Below, one piece after another: positions 1 to 6,113 of a stretch of 6,113 nucleotides of DNA; within the stretch, counting starts at the first letter, position 1; the number at the start of each line of letters is the position of its first letter. Below the pieces are notes generated by a model that was not told the origin of the DNA, ran no database searches, and saw only the letters and a list, made by a program, of their open reading frames with translations. A program made the translations under genes and the position numbers. The stretch spans positions 1-6,113 of the forward strand of contig JAMWZF010000189.1 of the NCBI GenBank assembly GCA_024304875.1. Direction: 5' to 3'. The stretch is from Paracoccaceae bacterium (GTDB lineage: Bacteria; Pseudomonadota; Alphaproteobacteria; Rhodobacterales; Rhodobacteraceae).

Positions 1-1148
1 ACTTCCGGATGAACCAGCCCCTCTCGCCCGAGGCCGCAGCGCGGGTGGGCGAGATCGCCGCCGCCCTGCGCAGCCGGGGGACCGAGCTGATCTACGTGCC
101 CGTCCCGACCAAGAGCCTGGCAATGCCGGACCACGTCCCCGAGGGCGTCGAGGGCTATGGCTACGACCTCGAGGTCGCCGAGGTCGCCTACGACGCCTTC
201 CTCGCCAAGATGCGGGACGAAGGGGTGACGGTCCTCGACACCATGCGCGCCATGCGCGGGGCCGAGGGCGCCCCCTTCCAGCCGACCGACTTCCACTGGA
301 GCCCCGAGGGCGCCCGTGCCGTCGCGGCCGCGCTGGGCGAGGAGATCCGCCGGCTGCCCGGCTACGACGACCTGGAAAAGACCACCTACGAGACCGAGCC
401 GACCGAGGTCGAGCCGATGGATTCGCGTCTGCGGAGCACGATCCAGGAATACTGTCGCGAGACGGTGCCCGCCGCCGAGGTCCAGGGTTATCAGACGACC
501 CGGACCAGCGAGGCCGACGCCGGCGGTGGCATTTTCGCGGCCGAATCCGCCGGGCCGCCCATCGCGTTGGCGGGCACGTCGATGTCGGCGGAGGAGACCT
601 TCCACTTCGAGCAGTTCCTCGCCGACGAAGCCGAGCTTGCGGTGGCGAATTACTCGATCACCGGCGGCAACCAGTTTGGCGGGATGACCTCTTACCTTCT
701 GTCCGATGACTTTCGAGAGAACCCGCCCGCCGTCCTGATCTGGGAGAACCCGATCTACAACAACCTGGGCGAGTTCGGGGAGATGCCGCTGCGCGAACTG
801 CGCGCGCCCATCGACGCCAACTGCACTGCGCTCGACCTCGACGTCGCGGACTCTGTCGATCTGTCGGCCGCCCTGCCCGAGGGGCTGCTGACCCGCGACA
901 GCTTCATCAAGGTCGACACCGGCTCGGCCAATGGCCGCGAAGCCGTGATCACGCTTGCGGGACCGGACGGCATCGAGGTGACTACGCCGATCCGCCGGCC
1001 CGTCCGCTACGCGCCCACCCGCTGGTTCTACCAATATGCGGAGCCCGCCTGGCGCGACGATTTCACCCGCCTATCGGTCACGCTGGATCGTCCGGCAACC
1101 GACGACGCATCCATGTCCATCTGCACAACCGAGGAGTCTTCGACATGA
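1..1148 (+). CDS. algX: AlgX-like alginate O-acetyltransferase (5' partial)
   Basis: Periplasmic SGNH-type acetyltransferase expected to move acetyl groups from an AlgI/AlgJ-type donor onto mannuronate-like residues. The frame is open to the window edge and no signal peptide is visible, so the true start lies upstream; the Met at position 9 is internal. Numbering from that Met, the catalytic Asp-x-His is D94-F95-H96 and the nucleophile is S191 in G-T-S. The H96 to C149 distance (53) equals H176 to C229 of Pseudomonas AlgX as I recall it. C272 and C372 match the second AlgX disulfide, which brackets the C-terminal carbohydrate-binding domain (about 270-379). The offset implies roughly 80 missing residues and a full length near 460 (AlgX is about 474). 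The C-terminal domain favours AlgX over AlgJ. It ends in an ATGA overlap with the AlgF-like gene. Confidence 0.88.
   Translation, partial: FRMNQPLSPEAAARVGEIAAALRSRGTELIYVPVPTKSLAMPDHVPEGVEGYGYDLEVAEVAYDAFLAKMRDEGVTVLDTMRAMRGAEGAPFQPTDFHWSPEGARAVAAALGEEIRRLPGYDDLEKTTYETEPTEVEPMDSRLRSTIQEYCRETVPAAEVQGYQTTRTSEADAGGGIFAAESAGPPIALAGTSMSAEETFHFEQFLADEAELAVANYSITGGNQFGGMTSYLLSDDFRENPPAVLIWENPIYNNLGEFGEMPLRELRAPIDANCTALDLDVADSVDLSAALPEGLLTRDSFIKVDTGSANGREAVITLAGPDGIEVTTPIRRPVRYAPTRWFYQYAEPAWRDDFTRLSVTLDRPATDDASMSICTTEESST
1131..1136 (+). promoter_or_regulatory. Ribosome binding site for the AlgF-like gene
   Basis: GAGGAG lies 8 bases before the ATG at 1145, inside the last codons of the algX-like gene. 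It supports this start, which forms an ATGA overlap with the upstream stop and implies translational coupling. Confidence 0.65.
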
Positions 1149-1759
1149 AAACCATCAGCACCCTTCTGATCGCCACCTGCCTGGCCACCCCCGCCCTCGC
1201 GCAGGATGGTGGTCTCTACCCCGAGCCGAGCTCGCCCGATGCCTCTTTCCTGCGCGTGGTGGACGTGGACGGGAGCGGTGCCCGGATCGGCGCAACGGAG
1301 GTTGCGATCAACGAGGCCGGCTTCACACGCTACGTCGAAGTCCAGCCCGGCACGGTCGAGCTCGATATCGCCAATGTCGCCTCGGAATTCGAGGTCGGCG
1401 CGAACACCCACTACACGGTAATCGCAGACGGCGACGAGACCGTCCTGATCGAGGACGCAGTCGAGGATTCGCCCGCCCAGGCCGATCTGCTGGTCTACAA
1501 CCTCGCCAGCATTGAGGCGTTCGACCTCTACGCCGTCGAGGCCGGTGTCGCCGCGATTTCGGACGTGGCGCCGGGCGATCATGCGGGCGTCGCGCTCAAG
1601 GCCCCGCTGACGCTGACCTTCGAGCTGCGACAGGGCGGCGAGACACTCGCCAGTCTCGACCCGATGACCCTGGAACGCGGCACCGGCGCGACGGTGATCG
1701 TGACCGGCAGCGCCGAAGACGCCCAGCTGCATGCGGCGAACAGTACATACACCGACTGA
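1145..1759 (+). CDS. algF: AlgF-like periplasmic alginate O-acetylation protein
   Basis: AlgF is a small periplasmic protein required for alginate acetylation; it has no enzyme activity of its own known to me and is thought to mediate contacts among the acetylation proteins. The 204-residue product is close to Pseudomonas AlgF (about 216). Residues 1-19 form a Sec signal peptide (K2, hydrophobic core, cleavage after A-L-A). The mature N-terminus DGGLYPEPSSPDASFLRVV resembles the AlgF start (D-x-x-LY, then a Ser-Phe-x-Arg-Val strand). Two beta-rich domains follow, about 20-108 and 112-204; the second opens with the characteristic L-x-V-Y-N-L (115-120). C12 lies inside the signal peptide without a convincing lipobox, so it is probably soluble. 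The gene overlaps the AlgX-like gene by 4 bases, and this acetyltransferase pairing strengthens the call. Confidence 0.87.
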   Translation: MKTISTLLIATCLATPALAQDGGLYPEPSSPDASFLRVVDVDGSGARIGATEVAINEAGFTRYVEVQPGTVELDIANVASEFEVGANTHYTVIADGDETVLIEDAVEDSPAQADLLVYNLASIEAFDLYAVEAGVAAISDVAPGDHAGVALKAPLTLTFELRQGGETLASLDPMTLERGTGATVIVTGSAEDAQLHAANSTYTD

Positions 1760-1775
1760 AAGTGTGCCCCCAGCC

Positions 1776-1781
1776 AGGAGG
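1776..1781 (+). promoter_or_regulatory. Ribosome binding site for the AlgK-like gene
   Basis: AGGAGG is a perfect Shine-Dalgarno core in the 24-base gap after the AlgF-like stop. It lies only 2 bases before the ATG at 1784 but 5 bases before the in-frame ATG at 1787, so the second Met may be the real initiator. The two choices differ by one residue. Confidence 0.7.
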
Positions 1782-1783
1782 CT

Positions 1784-4519
1784 ATGATGAAAACTCCCAT
1801 TCGACTATTGGCGCCTGTCTCGGCCTGCGCCGGACTTCTCGCGTCTCTGCCCGCCTATGCCGACCCCATCGAGGTGACCTTCACGCCACCGGACATGGCG
1901 GCGCAGGACCTTTGCCTGCCGCGTCCGCCCGATCATCACGTCGTGGCGCGCTGGGCGGCCTGGGACGGCACAGAGCTGTCCGAGCCCTCCAACGCCATCA
2001 TCCGGCGGGATCTGCGCCTGCTGCGCGAGGCGGATGCCGAGCGATGGTTTGACACGATCGAGCGGGCCCAGTCTCTGCTGGCCGATCGGGCGCAGGCCTA
2101 TGGCGAGGCAAGCAGGCTCCGCGACCGGCTGTCGCTGCTCATGGCGGCCGGGCGCACCGACCAGATCGTCGAAGAGGGCCTCGCCCAGGCTCTTGTCGAC
2201 CTGGCGCCGGGCGCCTCGGGATCGGTCAAGGAAACCGCTGCCGAGATCCTGACCGCCGGCCTGGGCGGCGTTGCCCGGGACGAAGACGCGGCCTTGGCAC
2301 TCCTGCGCTCGGCCGCCTACGAAGGGCATCCCAACGCAATCATCGAACTGGCGGCGCTGTCCGCCGCCGGCACCGAAGTGCCGGATTGGACCATCGCGCC
2401 CGACGTGGCCGTGACCATGGCCTTCGGCGGCAAGATCGGTGACGCCGACCCGCTGGTCTGCGACCGGATCAATCAGATCGCCTCGTATTACCGCAAGGGC
2501 GACGTGGTCGCCGCGGATCACGATCTGGCCGAGGACTGGTATCGCTTCTCGGCCAGCCTAGGAGACTACAACGCGGCGTGGCAGGTCGCGCGCTATCACC
2601 TGGACGCCGAGTTCATCGACAAGGACAACGACGTCCTCATGGCCCACCTGCGGCAGGCGGCCGAGGGCAAGCTGACCTTTGCCATGACAGAATTGGCGCA
2701 GGTTCTGCAGCGCGGTGCCCTGGCCGATCAGGACATGGACCGGGCCCTCGCACTCTACGAAGAAGCGGCCGCGCTTGGTGACCCCACCGCTTACACCCGG
2801 CTGGCCAATATCGCGCGGGCCGACCGCGACGGTAGCCGCGAAGCTCTGGAGCGCCACATCACGGTTCTCACCGCGATCACCCAATTGCCGGACCCGCCGG
2901 CATGGTCCTTCCTTCAACTCAGCGACGCCATTCTCGAACGCGACGGCCGCTGGGACGGAGAACCGGCCGCGCAGGCCCTCGTCGAACGGGCGCTCGAGAT
3001 AGAGCCGGAAAGTGGTGCGGCCATCCTGCGCGATGCGCGGTTCCGCCTGCGCTACCTTGGCACGGAGGCCGAGTTCACGACGCTGACATCGGACCTGCGG
3101 GCGATGGTGCGCGCCAACGGGCGGACCGAGTTCATGCAAGCGCTCCAGCGCGCCATGCATTGTCGCGCGCCCCAGGCGCCGTTCGCCGAGAAGGCCGCGT
3201 TCTGGTACGCGACCGAGGCGTTCTCGGGCGACATGACCATCACGTCAGACGATCTCGAGGGGGTCGAAATCAGCCCGACCGACACTCCGATCATCCTGGC
3301 GCAGCTACAATCGCAGGCCGTCAGCGACCGCAGCCGGTCGCTCGCGAACCTCATGCGGTACTCGGACGTCGGCTCGGAGGAAAGCATCGCGAAGCTGATC
3401 GACCGATTGCGACGCAATGGCGAGCCGGTCTATTCGGCACGGGGCCAGGCGGCCCTGCGCAGCGGCGATCGCGATTCCGCCCGCGCGTTCCTCGAACAAG
3501 CCGTCGCCGCCGAGGAAGACGGCGCGATGATCGATCTGGCCCGGCTCTATGCCGATCCAGGGCTCCGGGAGGAGAAGTTGGCCGACATCATCCGTCTGGC
3601 CACGGCCGCGGCCCGGCGGGGAAACGGCCGGGCCATCGAACTCCTGATCGAGGTCGACCCCGAGATGGATGCCGCCGCCGCCTGGGACACCTTCGCTGCG
3701 GATATAGACCGGACCGGCGACGCCCAGGCGCTGACCTTCGCACTGTATCATCTGAAGGATCCCGAGCGCATCGCGGACTACATCGGGCGCATTCGCGCGG
3801 TCATCCCCTGCCACGGCATGGCGGCGATCCGGGTGGCCGATGCGATGACCCATCTGGACCGTCCGGACGATGCGCGCCACTGGCTCGACGTGGCCCGGGC
3901 CACCTCCGGCGGCGTCGACTGGGAACTGGTCGCGACCGGTGATGCCATCCTTGCCAACGCCGAACTCTACGATGATCCGCTTGGCACGGCTATGGACCTC
4001 TACCGCGCCTCGACCGAGCTCGGCTATCCGCTGGGCTTCCGCAAGATCCTGACCATGCACAAGGAAGGAACGGTCGACCTCCCGATGGACGAGGCGGTCC
4101 AGCTCTGGACCGGATACATCGGCGTCACGCCTGTCGAGGACATGGCCTCCGCCCTCGAGCTTCTGAAGTTCTCGGACGACGCGCTGCGTCGAGAGGTGAA
4201 CCAGCGCATCGACGTGCGCGGGCTCTACGAAACGGCGGCCGAGCAGGGCAATCCCGCGGCCCAGCTGGAACTGGCCAAGATCCTGCGCGACTCCGAAGGC
4301 CCGGCCGCCGTCGATCGGTATGCCGAGCTTCTGCAGGCCAGTGCCGGGCAGGGCCAGGTCGAGGCGATGATGCTGCTGTCCGAGGCCTATGCCTATGGGA
4401 TCGGGATCCGGCCCGACAACGATCTGTCCCGCAGCTGGCTCGAACGGGCCGCCGAGGCCGGAAACCCGGAAGCGCAAAGCCGCGTTGGACTGCTGAGTAA
4501 TGAAAGGACATCCGAATGA
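1784..4519 (+). CDS. Long AlgK-like Sel1/TPR periplasmic scaffold protein
   Basis: Predicted periplasmic alpha-solenoid likely to fill the AlgK role, linking synthase, modification enzymes and outer-membrane porin during polymer export. Residues 1-26 look like a Sec signal peptide cleaved after A-Y-A. C15 in V-S-A-C is a weak lipobox, whereas Pseudomonas AlgK is a lipoprotein. Sel1-like repeats (paired helices, A-A-x-x-G-x-x-x-A pattern) are clear at about 165-196, 247-346 and 811-905; the C-terminal ones, such as WLERAAEAGNPEAQSRVGLL (885-904), are closest to consensus. The middle (350-660) is more divergent but still helical and Ala/Leu-rich. Cysteines are C15, C44, C226, C460 and C676. At 911 residues it is about twice Pseudomonas AlgK (about 475). 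Start could be Met1 or Met2. The stop overlaps the next ATG as ATGA. Sel1 identity is firm; the AlgK role rests mainly on neighbours, so no symbol is given. Confidence 0.8.
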   Translation: MMKTPIRLLAPVSACAGLLASLPAYADPIEVTFTPPDMAAQDLCLPRPPDHHVVARWAAWDGTELSEPSNAIIRRDLRLLREADAERWFDTIERAQSLLADRAQAYGEASRLRDRLSLLMAAGRTDQIVEEGLAQALVDLAPGASGSVKETAAEILTAGLGGVARDEDAALALLRSAAYEGHPNAIIELAALSAAGTEVPDWTIAPDVAVTMAFGGKIGDADPLVCDRINQIASYYRKGDVVAADHDLAEDWYRFSASLGDYNAAWQVARYHLDAEFIDKDNDVLMAHLRQAAEGKLTFAMTELAQVLQRGALADQDMDRALALYEEAAALGDPTAYTRLANIARADRDGSREALERHITVLTAITQLPDPPAWSFLQLSDAILERDGRWDGEPAAQALVERALEIEPESGAAILRDARFRLRYLGTEAEFTTLTSDLRAMVRANGRTEFMQALQRAMHCRAPQAPFAEKAAFWYATEAFSGDMTITSDDLEGVEISPTDTPIILAQLQSQAVSDRSRSLANLMRYSDVGSEESIAKLIDRLRRNGEPVYSARGQAALRSGDRDSARAFLEQAVAAEEDGAMIDLARLYADPGLREEKLADIIRLATAAARRGNGRAIELLIEVDPEMDAAAAWDTFAADIDRTGDAQALTFALYHLKDPERIADYIGRIRAVIPCHGMAAIRVADAMTHLDRPDDARHWLDVARATSGGVDWELVATGDAILANAELYDDPLGTAMDLYRASTELGYPLGFRKILTMHKEGTVDLPMDEAVQLWTGYIGVTPVEDMASALELLKFSDDALRREVNQRIDVRGLYETAAEQGNPAAQLELAKILRDSEGPAAVDRYAELLQASAGQGQVEAMMLLSEAYAYGIGIRPDNDLSRSWLERAAEAGNPEAQSRVGLLSNERTSE
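4504..4508 (+). promoter_or_regulatory. Ribosome binding site for the AlgL-like gene
   Basis: AAGGA lies 7 bases before the ATG at 4516, within the end of the AlgK-like gene. It supports this start over the in-frame Met at codon 5, because only this start leaves a normal signal peptide n-region and forms the ATGA overlap. Confidence 0.6.
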
Positions 4520-5553
4520 ACCGCCACATGATCCTGCCCACGGTCGCGCTTGCGGCCGTATCCGGGGCCTCGGGAGCTCTGGCCCAGTCGCCGGAGTCGG
4601 AAAGCCAGGCCTGCTTCGAGGTCCCCGAGCCCGTCGTGTCGCTCTCCTACGGGAGCCGTTACACGGATGACAGCGAGGACCGTTCCGATCTCGACGAACA
4701 ATCCAACGCCGAGGTCAACGAGGCGCTGGGCCCGGTGGATGACTTCATCGTCGATCTCGCCACCCATGCGAATGCCGCCCTCGAGAAGGAGGGCGCCGCG
4801 GCCGAGGCCGACGCCAATTGCGTTATCCAGGCGCTCGATCAATGGGCCGCGGGCGACGCCCTGTCCGAGCTGGGCAGCATGAACGCCAATCTGTCGGTTC
4901 CCTCGCGCATTGGCGGGATGGCGATGGCCTACCTGCAAGCCACTCAGGTCGTCGAGCCGGGTCCCGAGGCCCGACAGCAGATCGAAGAATGGCTTGTCGC
5001 GCGCATGACCCATTCGGCGACCTGGTTCGAAGAAGAAGCGCCGCCGAAGGCCAGCCAGAACAATCTGCGGGCTTGGGCGGGCTTTGCCGCCGTGGCGGCC
5101 GGCGATGCCGCAGACAATGACGACCTGCGAACATGGGGTGCCGAGTCGCTGACCCTTGTCGCTTGTCAGGCAGATGAGGCGGGCGCGCTCCCGCTCGAGA
5201 TGGGTCGTGGCCCCCGCGCAATGCACTACCAACTGCACGCGGTAGCGCCCTTGGTCGTCGGGGCGAGCCTGCTGGAAGACGACGGCTTCGATCTGTTCGA
5301 GGAATGCGATGGCGCCATCCGTCGTGTGGTGGAATTCATCCCCGCAGCCTTCGAGGACCAAAGCCTTGTCACAGATCGCGCTGGAGAGGAGCAGACGCTT
5401 TTCAACGGCGAGGACGAGGTACAGAGTTTCGAGCTGGCTTGGGCCGAAGCCTATCTGGCGATGTTCGACACGCCCGACCTGGAGGCCTTGATCCAAGGGA
5501 TGCGCCCGCTCAGCAACTCGAAACTCGGAGGCGATCAATCATTGATCTGGTGA
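4516..5553 (+). CDS. AlgL-like PL5 alginate lyase family protein, catalytic His replaced
   Basis: PL5 enzymes cleave polymannuronate by beta-elimination in the periplasm; in alginate producers AlgL clears polymer that escapes the export complex. The 345-residue product (AlgL is about 367) has a Sec signal peptide at 1-23 (A-L-A cleavage). Family landmarks are S47-R48-Y49, N182-N183-x-x-x-W187, the R231-G-P-R-A-M-H-Y238 segment followed by A-P-L-V, and the C-terminal L-G-G-D (337-340). Against the active site of A1-III/AlgL as I recall it (Asn, His, Arg +47 from His, Tyr +54), N183, R231 and Y238 fall at exact spacing, but the His position is L184 and the usual Tyr two residues later is A186. 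R48 sits where AlgL has Lys66. Fold membership is confident; lyase activity is doubtful. Four cysteines (33, 101, 217, 264) may form disulfides. This is the last gene of the operon. Confidence 0.85.
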   Translation: MNRHMILPTVALAAVSGASGALAQSPESESQACFEVPEPVVSLSYGSRYTDDSEDRSDLDEQSNAEVNEALGPVDDFIVDLATHANAALEKEGAAAEADANCVIQALDQWAAGDALSELGSMNANLSVPSRIGGMAMAYLQATQVVEPGPEARQQIEEWLVARMTHSATWFEEEAPPKASQNNLRAWAGFAAVAAGDAADNDDLRTWGAESLTLVACQADEAGALPLEMGRGPRAMHYQLHAVAPLVVGASLLEDDGFDLFEECDGAIRRVVEFIPAAFEDQSLVTDRAGEEQTLFNGEDEVQSFELAWAEAYLAMFDTPDLEALIQGMRPLSNSKLGGDQSLIW

Positions 5554-5573
5554 TCCGTAATGCGCACGAGACT

Positions 5574-5601
5574 CCGGTTCCAGCTTCGGGACCGGTGTGT
5601 T
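5574..5601 (+). terminator. Candidate Rho-independent terminator after the operon
   Basis: CCGGTTCC (5574-5581) pairs with GGGACCGG (5588-5595), giving an 8-bp stem with one G-U pair and a 6-base loop. It is followed by TGTGTT (5596-5601), a poor U-tract. It starts 21 bases after the AlgL-like stop in the convergent gap, where a terminator is expected. On the minus strand no T-run follows the stem, so it would serve the plus strand only. The weak tail keeps confidence moderate. Confidence 0.45.
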
Positions 5602-5610
5602 GAGACAGCC

Positions 5611-6113
5611 TCATTCCGCGGGGGCGTGCCGGTCGTCCGGGGCGCGCGGTGTGAACCGGGACACGAACCGGCCGAAGCCGTCCACGTAGGTCAGGACAAC
5701 CGGGACAACCACCAGCGTGAGGACGGTTGAACTGATCAGCCCGCCGATCACCGCATGCGCCATCGGCGCGTTCTGGCCCGACCCTTCGTGCAGGTTCAGC
5801 GCCAGCGGCAGCATGCCGAAGATCATCGCCAGGGTCGTCATCACGATCGGCCGGAACCGGGTCGTGCCGGCTTCGAGCAGGGCGTCGTAGAGGTTCATGC
5901 CCCCCCGGACATGCTGGTTGGCATTGTCGACCAGCAGGATCGCGTTCTTCACCACGAGGCCCATCAGCATGATGAACCCGATCATCGAGAACATGTTCAG
6001 CGTGGACCCTCCGACCAGCAGACCCAGTACCACGCCGATGAGCGCCAGCGGCAGGGCGAACATGATCGCCACCGGCTGGAGGAAGCTGCCGAACTGCGAG
6101 GCAAGGACGAGGT
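5611..6113 (-). CDS. RND efflux transporter, AcrB/HAE1 type, C-terminal part (5' partial)
   Basis: Inner-membrane proton-driven efflux pump subunit, normally a trimer working with a membrane fusion protein and an outer-membrane channel. The reading frame stays open to the window edge, so about 166 C-terminal residues of a protein usually over 1000 long are visible; the GTG at 6072 is not a start. The first visible residues read L-V-L-A-S-Q-F-G-S-F, the family segment before TM9. TM9 to TM12 follow. The G-L-V-V-K-N-A-I-L-L-V-D segment holds the lysine equivalent to the AcrB proton-relay Lys940, and R-F-R-P-I-V-M-T-T and G-G-L-I-S-S-T-V-L-T-L are typical of the last two helices. The tail after TM12 is short and charged. 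It converges on the polysaccharide operon, so it is probably a separate transcription unit. Substrate cannot be inferred. Confidence 0.93.
   Translation of the reverse strand, partial: LVLASQFGSFLQPVAIMFALPLALIGVVLGLLVGGSTLNMFSMIGFIMLMGLVVKNAILLVDNANQHVRGGMNLYDALLEAGTTRFRPIVMTTLAMIFGMLPLALNLHEGSGQNAPMAHAVIGGLISSTVLTLVVVPVVLTYVDGFGRFVSRFTPRAPDDRHAPAE

Noticed and set aside
9..11. ATG at position 9 as the start of the AlgX-like gene
   Set aside because: The frame continues to the window edge, there is no signal peptide after this Met, and the active-site spacing shows about 80 AlgX residues missing before it.
1028..1732. Minus-strand open frame of 234 codons opposite the AlgX/AlgF-like junction
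   Set aside because: It crosses two genes with clear family matches and has no domain, signal peptide or start signal of its own.
2902..3942. Plus-strand open frame of 346 codons within the AlgK-like gene
   Set aside because: It is an Arg/Gly/Pro-rich translation of another frame of the Sel1 gene, typical of high-GC DNA.
3305..4477. Long open frame on the minus strand (390 codons) opposite the AlgK-like gene
   Set aside because: It lies fully antisense to a well-supported Sel1 gene. Its translation is Gly/Arg/Val-rich low-order sequence with no recognisable domain, as expected when GC-rich codons are read in reverse.
4393..5538. Long open frame on the minus strand (381 codons) opposite the AlgL-like gene
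   Set aside because: It is antisense to the PL5 gene, with no recognisable motif, no supported start site and no family resemblance; a high-GC shadow.
5554..5610. Small gene or promoter in the convergent gap
   Set aside because: Only 57 bases separate two facing stop codons. Apart from the candidate terminator there is no start site with a ribosome binding site and no recognisable -35/-10 pair.
6070..6072. GTG at 6072 (minus strand) as the start of a small membrane protein
   Set aside because: Thirteen in-frame codons before it continue the conserved RND sequence to the window edge, so it is internal to a truncated transporter gene.
1..6113. CRISPR array, tRNA, rRNA, insertion sequence or phage element
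   Set aside because: No spaced direct repeats, cloverleaf, conserved rRNA segment, transposase or terminal inverted repeats were seen on either strand; the window is almost entirely coding.

Overview
The window is GC-rich DNA (roughly two thirds G+C by eye). It carries the 3' part of a tightly packed plus-strand operon and, facing it, the 3' end of an RND efflux gene. Protein content and codon use suggest an alphaproteobacterium, most likely of the Rhodobacteraceae/Roseobacter type. That placement is an inference from general character; no rRNA or marker gene is present.

Layout. 1-1148: AlgX-type polysaccharide O-acetyltransferase, 5' end outside the window. 1145-1759: AlgF-type periplasmic acetylation partner. 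1784-4519: a very long AlgK-like Sel1/TPR scaffold protein. 4516-5553: an AlgL-like protein of polysaccharide lyase family 5 (PL5). 5554-5610: short convergent gap with a candidate terminator. 5611-6113 (minus strand): C-terminal part of an AcrB/HAE1-type RND transporter, 5' end outside the window.

How the genes fit together. All four plus-strand proteins act in the periplasm, and all match components of the alginate secretion and modification machinery known from Pseudomonas. AlgX transfers acetyl groups to the polymer, AlgF mediates acetylation, AlgK is the periplasmic scaffold, and AlgL clears misdirected polymer. Two of the three junctions are ATGA stop/start overlaps and the third is a 24-base gap with a strong Shine-Dalgarno, so the genes are almost certainly one translationally coupled unit. 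The polymerase, c-di-GMP receptor, outer-membrane porin and MBOAT acetylase (Alg8, Alg44, AlgE, AlgI equivalents) are not in this window; an upstream location is expected but unseen.

Most notable observations. (1) The PL5 protein keeps the Asn, Arg and Tyr of the active site at family spacing, but the catalytic His is Leu, so lyase activity is doubtful. (2) The AlgK-like protein is about twice the length of Pseudomonas AlgK, shows signs of an internal duplication of about 450 residues, and lacks a clear lipobox. (3) The acetyltransferase active site is intact. Together these suggest a variant alginate-like system making an O-acetylated polymer, with a lyase-derived protein that may bind rather than cut.
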